Assembly (NCBI GenBank): GCA_913009925.1
Contig: CAJVWY010000054.1
Span: 1 to 7,654 of the forward strand
Direction: 5' to 3'
DNA: 7,654 bases
DNA from: an uncultured bacterium
Lineage (GTDB): Bacteria; Actinomycetota; Thermoleophilia; BMS3ABIN01
Below, in pieces: positions 1 to 6,504 of the stretch; positions within the stretch are counted from its first letter, which is position 1, and every line of letters begins with the position of its first letter. The translations under genes and the position numbers were made by a program. Under the pieces are notes generated by a model. It made no database searches and was not told where the DNA came from. It saw only the letters and a program-made list of their open reading frames with translations.

Positions 1-52
1 CATACGAGATAAAGGAATGTGACTGGAGTTCAGACGTGTGCTCTTCCGATCT
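1..52 (+). other. Illumina TruSeq index adapter contamination (non-biological)
   Basis: This stretch reads as a library adapter. Bases 1-10 (CATACGAGAT) are the inner end of the P7 flow-cell sequence. Bases 11-18 (AAAGGAAT) sit where the index lies; the reverse complement ATTCCTTT is the index I recall as TruSeq index 27. Bases 19-52 match the standard 34-base read-2 primer region, ending in GCTCTTCCGATCT. Genomic sequence therefore starts at about base 53. The contig was assembled from an untrimmed read, and nothing in 1-52 should be translated or used for homology. Confidence 0.98.
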
Positions 53-437
53 GTCGGCGGTGCGGCTGGGATATCCGCAGATGGATGCCCTGGTGGGCGG
101 GATCATCGCCGTGGTGATTGCCTATGCGGCCTTCAAGATAATGAAAGAGGCTTCCTCTATCCTGCTGGACCATGTGGCGCTGGATCCGGACGAGGTGAAG
201 GCGGTCTGTCTCAGTGTAAATGCCGCCGGGGTCCAGGAATGTCACCGGGTTCGCACCAGGGGCAGCGAGTCAGGCTACTGGATAGACCTGCACCTGGTGG
301 TCGACCCGAACATGACCACGCGCGATTCGCACCGGATCGCATCCCAGGTGGAAAAGCAGCTGAAGAAAGCCTACGGACGCAACACCGACGCGGTGATACA
401 CATAGAGCCCGGCAAGGCGGATCATCCTCAAGAATGA
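53..437 (+). CDS. Cation diffusion facilitator (CDF) metal efflux transporter, C-terminal part
   Basis: This is the 3' part of a CDF-family (FieF/CzcD-like) inner-membrane divalent metal/proton antiporter, truncated at its 5' side by the adapter. The frame runs from about base 53 to TGA at 435-437. It opens with what looks like the last transmembrane segment (GYPQMDALVGGIIAVVIA and following), then the cytoplasmic dimerisation domain with the usual pattern of a DLHLVVDP strand, an SHRIA helix and a VIHIEP strand. Histidines at 243-245 (CHR), 291-293 (DLH), 330-332 (SHR) and 399-401 (IHIE) fall where FieF has its cytoplasmic metal-binding residues; the FieF aspartate after IH is glutamate here. 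Metal specificity (Zn, Fe, Mn, Co) cannot be read, because the membrane sites are missing. Roughly two thirds of a typical ~300-residue protein is absent. A GTG at base 36 would look like a start, but it lies inside the adapter and is false. Confidence 0.9.
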
Positions 438-525
438 TCGTGTCCGGCGCCGGGTGGAGCCGCTTCCATGTGTTAGAATTACCGCGGATGCCATCCATCG
501 CTCCCGGGGAAACAAACTACTTTAT

Positions 526-744
526 ATGCGTTTACCATCAATCGATCCAGACAAATGCTCGGCCTGCGGCAACTGTGAGGAGATATGTCCGGAAGTGTTC
601 GAGCTCGGCGACGATGAGCGCTCCCATGTCATCGCCGATGATGTTGAGGGCCTGGAGGCCTGCATCGAGGCGGCGATGGAAAACTGCCCCGAAGACGCCA
701 TCACCTTTGAAAACAAGGAGCACGGCAGTGGAAACGAGCCATGA
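526..744 (+). CDS. Small single-cluster ferredoxin ([4Fe-4S] or [3Fe-4S])
   Basis: This 72-residue protein is a bacterial monocluster ferredoxin, a soluble cytoplasmic one-electron carrier. The N-terminal motif KCSACGNCEEICP gives Cys11, Cys14 and Cys17, and the fourth cluster ligand is Cys54 in NCPEDAI. Cys21 and Cys46 match the extra pair that forms a disulfide or binds a second site in Desulfovibrio gigas-type ferredoxins, so this is that class and not the 2x[4Fe-4S] clostridial class. Because Cys14 is present, a [4Fe-4S] cluster is possible; [3Fe-4S] cannot be excluded. The ATG at 526 is chosen because the protein then begins MRLPSIDPDKC, the normal distance before the cluster motif. A GTG at 454 would add 24 unconserved residues. 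The Shine-Dalgarno is poor (GGGGA at 506-510, about 15 bases upstream). Its redox partner is unknown; neither flanking gene is an obvious one. Confidence 0.9.
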   Translation: MRLPSIDPDKCSACGNCEEICPEVFELGDDERSHVIADDVEGLEACIEAAMENCPEDAITFENKEHGSGNEP

Positions 745-903
745 ATGATGATTGAGTACTTTCCCGGCGGAGGGCCAGATGATATACTCTCCGATGATAT
801 AAAGCTCGAAAGATGGCAGGCAGACGTTTGGAAGTCAACGGGCAAAACAGAATATTCCTTTTTTACTCCGGAGCCGAGCCTCCGGTTTTTTCATTGCAAC
901 TGA
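745..903 (+). CDS. Possible 52-codon small ORF abutting the ferredoxin stop (doubtful)
   Basis: An ATG immediately follows the ferredoxin stop (TGAATG) and opens a 52-codon frame (begins MMIEYFPGGGPDD, ends FFHCN, stop 901-903). The adjacency would suit translational coupling. Against it, I counted G or C at the third position in only 27 of 52 codons, well below the strong GC bias of the neighbours. The frame also runs through both promoter-like motifs and the terminator hairpin, and there is no Shine-Dalgarno and no domain I recognise. Most likely this is a chance frame in a regulatory region. Confidence 0.15.
   Translation: MMIEYFPGGGPDDILSDDIKLERWQADVWKSTGKTEYSFFTPEPSLRFFHCN
778..803 (+). 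promoter_or_regulatory. Tandem extended -10 promoter-like motifs upstream of pyrG
   Basis: The 9-base word GATGATATA occurs at 778-786 and again at 793-801. Each copy contains TGn followed by a -10-like hexamer: TGA-TATACT (-10 at 783-788) and TGA-TATAAA (-10 at 798-803). Extended -10 promoters can work without a good -35, and none is seen at the right spacing; TTGAGT at 752-757 is about 25 bases from the first -10, which is too far. Transcription would start near 795 or 810, giving a pyrG leader of about 120-135 bases. The region is AT-rich compared with the surrounding genes. The call is an inference from motif matches only. Confidence 0.45.
868..891 (+). terminator. Intrinsic terminator or attenuator just before pyrG
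   Basis: A perfect 6-bp GC-rich stem (CCGGAG at 868-873 with CTCCGG at 880-885) with a 6-base loop (CCGAGC) is followed directly by six T residues (886-891). This is the classic Rho-independent form. It lies about 125 bases after the ferredoxin stop and 39 bases before the pyrG start. It could simply end the upstream transcript. However, the only promoter-like motifs I see are upstream of it and none lies between it and pyrG, so it may act as a transcription attenuator in the pyrG leader. Confidence 0.75.
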
Positions 904-930
904 AATATTCAGGGGAAAGGCGGTAGACAG

Positions 931-2634
931 ATGGCGCAGCATATCTTCGTGACCGGTGGGGTTGTATCGTCCCTGGGGAAAGGGATAACGGCGGCATCGC
1001 TGGGCCGGTTGCTCAAGGGCCGTGGCCTGAAGGTGCAGATGCAGAAGCTGGATCCCTATATAAACGTGGACCCCGGTACCATGAGCCCCTTCGAGCACGG
1101 AGAGGTGTTCGTCACCGAGGATGGTGCTGAGACCGACCTGGACCTGGGGCATTACGAGCGCTTCGTCGATGAGAACCTCACCAGAGACAGTAACGTCACT
1201 TCCGGCACGGTATATTTCAGTGTGATCAACAAGGAGCGGCGCGGCGATTACCTGGGCAAGACCGTACAGCTCATTCCCCACATCACCAATGAGATCAAGG
1301 CGCGCATTCATCGGGTCGCCGACCTGGGTGGCGGCGTCGATGTGGTCATCACCGAGATAGGCGGTACCGTCGGCGATATCGAGTCTCTGCCGTTTCTGGA
1401 AGCGATCAGGCAGTTCCGCATCGATGTGGGCCGGGAGAACGCGCTGTATATACATGTCTCCCTGGTTCCCTACCTGGACGCGACCGGTGAGCTGAAGACC
1501 AAGCCCACCCAGCACAGCGTCAAGGAGATCCGCGGCATAGGTATCCAGCCCGATATCATCGTCTGCCGCTCGTCCCGACATATCAACAAGGAGCTGCGCG
1601 ATAAGATAGCCCTGCTTTGCGACATCGACATCGAGGCGGTTATCTCGGCGGTGGACGCTCCGGACATATACATGGTGCCGATGATGCTGCACGAGGAGGG
1701 GCTGGACGACCTGGTGGTGAAAAAACTCGGCCTGAAAGCCGGGGAGCTGGACATCTCGGACTGGGTGGGGTTGGTGGACAAGATCAACTCCTGTAAGAAG
1801 AAGGTGAAGATCGCTCTGGTCGGAAAGTATGTGCAGCTGTGGGACGCGTACATGAGCGTCATTCAGGCGCTGAAACATTCGGCGGTCTTCCATGGCCACG
1901 AGCTGGAGGTGATATGGGTGGATTCGGAGGGTGTCTCACCGATGCTGGTGGAGTCACAGCTGAAGGACGTGGACGGCGTGCTGATACCGGGCGGCTTCGG
2001 TATCAGGGGCATCGAGGGCAAGATCCAGGCCGCCAAATACGCCAGGGAGAACCGGGTTCCCTTCCTGGGTGTATGTCTGGGGATGCAGTGCGCGATTGTG
2101 GAGTTCGCCCGCAACGTAGCCGGCATGCCCAGCGCCAACAGTTCCGAGTTCGACCAGGGGACGCCGTATCCGGTGATCGACCTGTTACCGGAGCAGAAGG
2201 AAGTGGAGGCCATGGGCGGCACCATGAGGCTCGGCTCCTATCCCTGCAGGATCGCCGCCAGGAGCCTGGCCAGTAAGGCCTACAGCGAAAAGACTGTTCA
2301 GGAGCGGCATCGTCACCGTTACGAGGTGAGCAACGCCCTCAGGCCCAAACTGGTGGAAGCGGGGATGAAGGTCAGCGGCACATCCCCGGACAAGCGCCTG
2401 GTGGAGATCGTGGAGCTGCCGGACCATCCCTGGTTTCTGGCAACCCAGTTCCATCCGGAGTTCAAGTCGCGCCCGACCCGGCCCCATCCGCTTTTCCGTG
2501 ATTTCGTGGGAGCGGCCTGCAGGCACGCCGATGACCGCGAACAGGCCGGGGTAGCTGCCGCCGGGGATTTCGCTGTGAGCGAAGAAGAACTGTCCACTAC
2601 AGACCTGGTCGATGAGCAGGGAAAGAATCACTAG
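931..2634 (+). CDS. pyrG: CTP synthase (glutamine-hydrolysing)
   Basis: PyrG makes CTP from UTP, ATP and glutamine, the last step of de novo cytidine nucleotide synthesis, in the cytoplasm. The 567-residue length is normal. The N-terminal synthase domain (about residues 1-270) opens with FVTGGVVSSLGKG, a P-loop with Lys17, and carries DGAETDLDLGHYERF, TEIGGTVGDIES and the TQHSV...GIQPD regulatory segment. The C-terminal class I glutamine amidotransferase domain shows IPGGFG, the nucleophile Cys382 in GVCLGMQ, and His508/Glu510 in QFHPEF, so the triad is intact. Residue 304 is Trp in KYVQLWDAY, where I recall Pro, His or Gln as usual. About 25 residues after the last conserved helix form an unconserved acidic tail. 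The ATG is preceded by AGGGGAAAGGCGG at 911-923, a good Shine-Dalgarno. It heads the cluster and overlaps the peptidase gene by 23 bases. Confidence 0.99.
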   Translation: MAQHIFVTGGVVSSLGKGITAASLGRLLKGRGLKVQMQKLDPYINVDPGTMSPFEHGEVFVTEDGAETDLDLGHYERFVDENLTRDSNVTSGTVYFSVINKERRGDYLGKTVQLIPHITNEIKARIHRVADLGGGVDVVITEIGGTVGDIESLPFLEAIRQFRIDVGRENALYIHVSLVPYLDATGELKTKPTQHSVKEIRGIGIQPDIIVCRSSRHINKELRDKIALLCDIDIEAVISAVDAPDIYMVPMMLHEEGLDDLVVKKLGLKAGELDISDWVGLVDKINSCKKKVKIALVGKYVQLWDAYMSVIQALKHSAVFHGHELEVIWVDSEGVSPMLVESQLKDVDGVLIPGGFGIRGIEGKIQAAKYARENRVPFLGVCLGMQCAIVEFARNVAGMPSANSSEFDQGTPYPVIDLLPEQKEVEAMGGTMRLGSYPCRIAARSLASKAYSEKTVQERHRHRYEVSNALRPKLVEAGMKVSGTSPDKRLVEIVELPDHPWFLATQFHPEFKSRPTRPHPLFRDFVGAACRHADDREQAGVAAAGDFAVSEEELSTTDLVDEQGKNH

Positions 2635-3760
2635 CGGCGGCCCACTGGTTCAGCTCTTCCTGGAGCTGGTCCGTATACCCAGTCCATCGGGGAAAGAGCG
2701 GCAGGTAGTTGACTTCATCGATGGGCGTCTGAAGGACCTGGATCTGGAGACCAGCGAGGGGGAGCCGCCGGAAGCGGGGGAAGGTGCTGCCGGCAACCTC
2801 TATTGCCGAATCCCGGGGAACCGCGACGGTATCCCCGTACTACTGTCCGCACATACGGATACGGTTTTCGCCGACCCCACGGCTCGTCCGGAACCTTTGA
2901 TCAGGGACGGCGTTATCACCAGCGGCAGCCGGGCGGTGCTGGGCGCCGATGACAAGGCAGCGGTTGCCGCCATCATCCATGGAGTTGAGACAGTCGTCCG
3001 TGAGGGGCTGCCCCACGCCGGTATCGAGATCCTGCTGACCGCCTGCGAGGAGAACGGGCTGCGCGGCGCCAAGACGGCAAGCATGGACGATATCGCTGCG
3101 CATTGTGGCTTCTGCCTTGACAGCACCGGCCCGGTGGGAGAGGTGATCGTGCGTTCGCCATCCCAGAAGACCATCCGGGCGATTTTCAAGGGCAAATCCG
3201 CCCACGCCGGCGTCGCTCCCGAGCAGGGTCGCAACGCTGTAGTAGCCGCGGCCAAGGCCGTAGCGGCGATGCAGCTGGGGCGTATCGATGCCGAGACAAC
3301 GGCCAATATCGGTATCATCAAGGGTGGTGAGGCCGTTAACGTGGTGCCGGACCGTTGCCGCATCGCCGGCGAGTGCCGCAGCCATGACCGGGAGAAGCTC
3401 GAGCGGCAGGTAGCGGCCATGCTGGATGCCATCAACCTGAACGCCGCGGATGACCAGGTGGACGTGGAGACCACCGTCATCGACGAATTTCATGCTTTTG
3501 ACCTAACCGGCGGCAACCTGCCGGTGGATCTTGCCGTCAGCGCCCTGAAGAGCATAGGCATAAAACCGCTGCTGACTTCCACCGGCGGTGGCAGCGACGT
3601 AAACGAGTTCAACCGCAAGGGGCTGCCCTCTGTGAACCTTTCCGTAGGCATGGAGAAAGTGCATACCCCCGATGAATATATAACCCTTGAATCTCTCTCC
3701 CAGGCGGAGCGGCTGGTGCTGGCGATAGTCGAACAGGCGTCGCAGGCAGGCACGCGGTGA
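2612..3760 (+). CDS. PepT-like M20 family zinc metallopeptidase
   Basis: This 382-residue protein is a cytoplasmic M20-family dizinc aminopeptidase or amidohydrolase, closest in motif pattern to peptidase T-like proteins, which cleave small peptides. Visible metal and catalytic residues, matched to PepT: His81 and Asp83 in SAHTDTV, bridging Asp113 in GADDKAA, catalytic Glu146 and ligand Glu147 in CEENGL, Asp170 in CLDSTG, and His351 in KVHTPDEYI. The middle third (from about residue 185, KSAHAGVAPEQGRNA) is the dimerisation or lid domain. The set is complete, so the enzyme should be active. The substrate is not determinable: M20 also covers amidohydrolases and carboxypeptidases. The ATG at 2612 lies inside pyrG, overlapping by 23 bases with no strong Shine-Dalgarno, so translation is probably coupled to pyrG. 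Its stop overlaps the Nudix start. Confidence 0.88.
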   Translation: MSRERITSGGPLVQLFLELVRIPSPSGKERQVVDFIDGRLKDLDLETSEGEPPEAGEGAAGNLYCRIPGNRDGIPVLLSAHTDTVFADPTARPEPLIRDGVITSGSRAVLGADDKAAVAAIIHGVETVVREGLPHAGIEILLTACEENGLRGAKTASMDDIAAHCGFCLDSTGPVGEVIVRSPSQKTIRAIFKGKSAHAGVAPEQGRNAVVAAAKAVAAMQLGRIDAETTANIGIIKGGEAVNVVPDRCRIAGECRSHDREKLERQVAAMLDAINLNAADDQVDVETTVIDEFHAFDLTGGNLPVDLAVSALKSIGIKPLLTSTGGGSDVNEFNRKGLPSVNLSVGMEKVHTPDEYITLESLSQAERLVLAIVEQASQAGTR

Positions 3761-4302
3761 GCGGCGGCGGCACGGAGTCCATGAAGAACCGCCGCCTGAG
3801 CTCCCGGCAGATCTACCGGGGCAGCATCATTAACCTGAGGCTGGATGAGGTGGAGCTGCCGGACGGCCGTCGCACGCAGCGCGAGATAATCGAGCACCCG
3901 GGCGCGGCGGTGATCGTTCCCATCGATGAACAAGGGCGTCTGCATCTGGTGCGTCAGTACCGTGACGCCGCCGGCGAGACCCTGCTGGAGCTGCCGGCCG
4001 GCAAGCTGCGCCCTGGCGAAGACCCGGCGGAATGCGCGCGGCGTGAGCTGCAAGAGGAACTGGGGCTGATAGCCGGCAGGGTCGAGCACCTGGCCACCTT
4101 TTATTCCTCACCGGGATTTTGTGACGAGATAATGCATGTATACCTGGCCCGGGATCTTTTTCAGGGGCGGGAGAAGATGGACCGTGGGGAGTTTATCGAG
4201 CCGGAGGCCAGGAAGATGGATGAGGTCGACAGCCTGCTGGGAGAGCTCAGGGATGCCAAGTCCCTGGCGGGCATCCTGTTGGCCCTGAGGTTTCTGGAGT
4301 AG
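3757..4302 (+). CDS. nudF: Nudix hydrolase, probable ADP-ribose pyrophosphatase
   Basis: Nudix enzymes split nucleoside diphosphates linked to another moiety. This one is likely to act on ADP-ribose, giving AMP and ribose 5-phosphate, in the cytoplasm with Mg2+. The Nudix box is perfect: Gly82, Glu88, then REL-x-EE-x-GL at residues 96-104 (GX5EX7REUXEEXGU). A proline about 15 residues after the box (Pro119 in YSSPGF) is the feature associated with the ADP-ribose subfamily. The N-terminal part (LDEVELPDGRR, then HPGAAVIVP) also fits NudF/YqkG-like proteins. At 181 residues the size is usual. The GTG at 3757 overlaps the peptidase stop (GTGA); an ATG at 3781, preceded closely by GGAG, is an alternative that would remove 8 unconserved residues. 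Substrate preference is an inference from motifs. Confidence 0.9.
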   Translation: MSGGGTESMKNRRLSSRQIYRGSIINLRLDEVELPDGRRTQREIIEHPGAAVIVPIDEQGRLHLVRQYRDAAGETLLELPAGKLRPGEDPAECARRELQEELGLIAGRVEHLATFYSSPGFCDEIMHVYLARDLFQGREKMDRGEFIEPEARKMDEVDSLLGELRDAKSLAGILLALRFLE

Positions 4303-4313
4303 AATAGGGCGAC

Positions 4314-4370
4314 ATGAGAAAAGACGGAACGGGCTGGAAACCCGGTTGCCGGAAAAGGGAGGCTACTTGA
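4314..4370 (+). CDS. Possible 18-codon leader ORF overlapping the ald start
   Basis: In the 64-base Nudix-ald gap an ATG at 4314 opens an 18-codon frame (MRKDGTGWKPGCRKREAT). Its TGA stop at 4368-4370 overlaps the TTG start codon of ald (TTGA). It is basic (three Arg, three Lys) and its last codons cover the ald Shine-Dalgarno. The upstream AGGG lies about 5 bases from the ATG. Such a frame could couple ald translation to upstream ribosomes, but a frame this short can easily arise by chance, and no peptide family is recognised. Confidence 0.2.
   Translation: MRKDGTGWKPGCRKREAT
4353..4362 (+). promoter_or_regulatory. Strong Shine-Dalgarno that fixes the ald TTG start
   Basis: AAAAGGGAGG at 4353-4362 is among the best ribosome-binding sites in the window and lies four bases before the TTG at 4367. 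It supports that TTG over the in-frame TTG at 4346, which has no comparable site upstream. The protein then begins MKIGIPSE, the normal N-terminus of alanine dehydrogenase. Confidence 0.8.
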
Positions 4371-5491
4371 AAATAGGGATTCCATCCGAAGTGGAACCGG
4401 ACGAATACCGCGTGGCGCTGACGCCGGCGGGGGTCAGGGAGCTGGTGGCCGCGGGCCATGAGGTCCTTATCCATAAGGGCGCCGGCGCCGGCAGCAGCCT
4501 GACGGATGACGCGTTCCGGGAGCAGGGGGCCAGGATGGTGGAGACCTGCGATGAACTGTTCGGTGAGAGCCAACTGATCATCAAGGTCAAGGACCCCCCG
4601 CCGGACGAAGTGGCGCTGCTCAGAAAGAACCAGATACTGTTCTCCTTTCTGCACCTGGCCCCGCAGCCGGAACTGACGCGGAAGCTGATGGAGACCGGAG
4701 CCACCTGTATCGCCTATGAGACGGTGGAGCTGCCCGACGGCCACCTGCCGCTGCTTTCGCCCATGAGCGATATCGCCGGCCGGATGAGCGCCCAGGTGGG
4801 CGCCTATTTTCTGGAGAAGATGATGGGGGGGAGGGGTATCCTTCTGGGCGGTGTCGCCGGCGTGCCGCCGGCGAACGTGGTCATCCTGGGGGCGGGAATC
4901 GTCGGCACCAACGCGGCCAAGATAGCCGCCGGCATGCTGGCCAACGTCATCGTCCTGGACAAGAACCTGGATCATCTGCGCTCGTTGCAGGCATTCGTTT
5001 CCGGACGTCTGACCACGGTAGCCTCTTCCACCCTGTCGGTGGAGGAGCACGTCTCCGGCGCCGACCTGGTGATATGCGCCGTACTCACCCCCGGAGCGCG
5101 TGCCCCCAAGCTGATATCCAGGCATCTGGTGCAGGAGATGAAGCCGCGGTCGGTAATCGTCGATGTTTCCATAGACCAGGGAGGCGTGGCCGAGACCTCT
5201 CACATGACGACTCACAGCCAGCCGACCTTCGTGGAGGAGGATGTTATTCATTATTGCGTAGGCAACATCCCGGGCGCTGTTCCCATAACCGCCACCTACG
5301 CGCTGGCCAACGCCAACCTGCCCTATATCATCGAACTGGCGGACAAGGGCGTGGAGGCCGCTGTAAGAAGCAACGAGGCGCTGGCCCGCGGTGTAAATAT
5401 CATAGAGGGGAAGATCACCAACGAGGCCGTGGCCGAGGGAGTGGGCCTTCCTTACTATCAGCTTTCCAGTATCATTCCCTATAATCTGTAA
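4367..5491 (+). CDS. ald: Alanine dehydrogenase
   Basis: Ald catalyses NAD-dependent reversible deamination of L-alanine to pyruvate and ammonia in the cytoplasm. The TTG start gives 374 residues, the normal family length, beginning KIGIPSEVEPDEYRVALTP. Numbered from there, the active-site residues fall exactly on the Mycobacterium tuberculosis positions: Arg15, Lys75 (KVKDP), His96 (FLHLAP) and Asp270 (VSIDQGG). The Rossmann nucleotide motif GAGIVG is at 175-180, with Asp198 at the end of the second strand (VLDKN), which favours NAD over NADP. The C-terminal segment NIPGAVPITATYALANA is also typical. The protein is complete with no missing motif. It follows the Nudix gene by 64 bases and precedes xerD by 52. 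No dedicated regulator gene is present. A short frame overlaps its start. Confidence 0.97.
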   Translation: MKIGIPSEVEPDEYRVALTPAGVRELVAAGHEVLIHKGAGAGSSLTDDAFREQGARMVETCDELFGESQLIIKVKDPPPDEVALLRKNQILFSFLHLAPQPELTRKLMETGATCIAYETVELPDGHLPLLSPMSDIAGRMSAQVGAYFLEKMMGGRGILLGGVAGVPPANVVILGAGIVGTNAAKIAAGMLANVIVLDKNLDHLRSLQAFVSGRLTTVASSTLSVEEHVSGADLVICAVLTPGARAPKLISRHLVQEMKPRSVIVDVSIDQGGVAETSHMTTHSQPTFVEEDVIHYCVGNIPGAVPITATYALANANLPYIIELADKGVEAAVRSNEALARGVNIIEGKITNEAVAEGVGLPYYQLSSIIPYNL

Positions 5492-5543
5492 CTGCAGGGG
5501 GTCAGGGAACGGGAAGGCGCCGGGCCGGAATAAGCCAGCGAAT

Positions 5544-6497
5544 ATGAGTACCGCTATCGAACATCCTGAAGCCGTGGCAGAGAACCCGATGGTGCAGGAA
5601 TATCTGGGATACCTGCAGTTCGAACGGGGTCTGGCGGAAAACACCATCTCCTCCTATCGACGCGACCTGCGCCAGTTCACCGGCTACCTGGAACGGCAGG
5701 GACTGTCGCCCGAGAGGGCGGGTACCGCCGACCTCAGGGGCTTCTTCGCTTCGCTGGAGGGGCTGTCGGGGGCGCCGGCTCCGGCGACTCTGGCGCGCAA
5801 AGGCAGCGTCCTCCGCAGCTTTTACCGGTTCCTCTGCCGCGAGGGGTTGGCCGATGCCGACCCAACCGTAACCGTGAAGCTCGCCCGGCGCGGGCAGAAG
5901 CTTCCCACCGTGCTCAACCCGGGAGAGGTGAAGCAGCTTCTCAGCCAGCCCTCCGGTACAACCCCCGGGTCGCTGCGGGACGCGGCCATGCTGGAGCTGC
6001 TTTATGGCGCCGGGCTCCGGGTGTCGGAGCTGGTCGGTCTCCGGCTGGGAGACGTGGACCCTGAGGGCGGTTTCGTCCGCTGCCTGGGGAAGGGCTCCAA
6101 GGAGCGGGTGGTGCCCCTGGGGGAGCCGGCGGTAAGCGCCGTGGGGCGCTATCTTAAGCGGGGACGGCCTTTTCTGGGAAGGGTGATCAAGTCTGATAAC
6201 CTTTTCCTCAACCGCTTCGGCCGGGGGATGAGCCGCCAGTCGGTGCATCGCATGTTTACCCATTACGCCCGGCAGGCGGGGCTGAGGAAAAAAGTGTCAC
6301 CCCACACGCTAAGACACAGTTTCGCCACCCACCTGCTGTCCGGCGGCGCCGACCTGCGCAGCGTGCAGGAGATGCTGGGGCATGCCGATGTGGCTACCAC
6401 GCAGATCTATACCCATCTAAGCCGGCAAAAGCTCAAGGAGATCTACTACCGTTCGCACCCTCGCAGCAGGAACCCGGCCGCGGGCAGGGAACTTTGA
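5544..6497 (+). CDS. xerD: Tyrosine recombinase XerD
   Basis: This is a site-specific tyrosine recombinase; the Xer type resolves chromosome dimers at dif with its partner XerC and FtsK. The 317-residue protein has a core-binding domain (about residues 16-105; YLQFERGLAENTISSYRRDL is typical of XerC/D) and a catalytic domain with the full set: Arg159 (GAGLRVSEL), Lys183 (GKGSKER), His254 and Arg257 (HTLRHSF), His280 (LGHAD) and Tyr289 (TQIYTHLS). The spacing agrees with E. coli XerD. XerD is favoured over XerC or a phage integrase by its size, the HTLRHSFATHLL and SVQEMLGHA signatures and the housekeeping neighbourhood, but XerC cannot be fully excluded from one gene. The ATG at 5544 has a weak Shine-Dalgarno; an ATG at 5589 would still keep the core domain. 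No dif-like site was found. Confidence 0.92.
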   Translation: MSTAIEHPEAVAENPMVQEYLGYLQFERGLAENTISSYRRDLRQFTGYLERQGLSPERAGTADLRGFFASLEGLSGAPAPATLARKGSVLRSFYRFLCREGLADADPTVTVKLARRGQKLPTVLNPGEVKQLLSQPSGTTPGSLRDAAMLELLYGAGLRVSELVGLRLGDVDPEGGFVRCLGKGSKERVVPLGEPAVSAVGRYLKRGRPFLGRVIKSDNLFLNRFGRGMSRQSVHRMFTHYARQAGLRKKVSPHTLRHSFATHLLSGGADLRSVQEMLGHADVATTQIYTHLSRQKLKEIYYRSHPRSRNPAAGREL

Positions 6498-6504
6498 CTA
6501 GTCA

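Noticed and set aside
454..525. An upstream GTG start for the ferredoxin
   Set aside because: It would add 24 residues with no conservation ahead of a protein that has a normal ferredoxin N-terminus from the ATG at 526.
438..525. A possible ferredoxin promoter (TAGAAT at 474-479)
   Set aside because: No -35 element is found at a suitable distance and there is no TGn extension, so the match is too weak to call.
38..748. A 236-codon + strand frame overlapping the CDF transporter and the ferredoxin
   Set aside because: It starts inside the adapter, is in the wrong frame for both recognisable proteins and shows no family pattern.
850..910. GAATATTC (850-857) and GAAATATTC (902-910) flanking the terminator as an operator pair
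   Set aside because: Seven bases can pair around the hairpin, but the words are short, AT-rich and partly self-complementary; no regulator gene is near and chance is a sufficient explanation.
835..1899. A 354-codon minus-strand frame opposite the start of pyrG
   Set aside because: It is antisense to a perfectly conserved CTP synthase synthase-domain; no motifs or ribosome-binding site support it.
4330..4352. Small GC-rich hairpins (CGGG/CCCG and CCGG/CCGG) before ald as a terminator or riboswitch
   Set aside because: Stems are only 4 bp, compete with each other and have no T run; no known riboswitch pattern is seen in the 64-base gap.
4247..5647. A long open frame on the minus strand (466 codons) opposite ald, longer than ald itself
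   Set aside because: The + strand here encodes a complete alanine dehydrogenase with all active-site residues; the antisense frame has no recognisable domain and is a by-product of the GC-rich codon bias.
5502..6263. A 253-codon minus-strand frame opposite xerD
   Set aside because: Antisense shadow of a recombinase with an intact catalytic set; its residue composition (rich in H, R, P, G) is typical of such shadows.
5544..6497. The tyrosine recombinase as an integrase of a mobile element
   Set aside because: There are no attachment repeats, tRNA, excisionase or phage genes nearby, the size and motifs are those of Xer proteins, and the neighbours are housekeeping genes.
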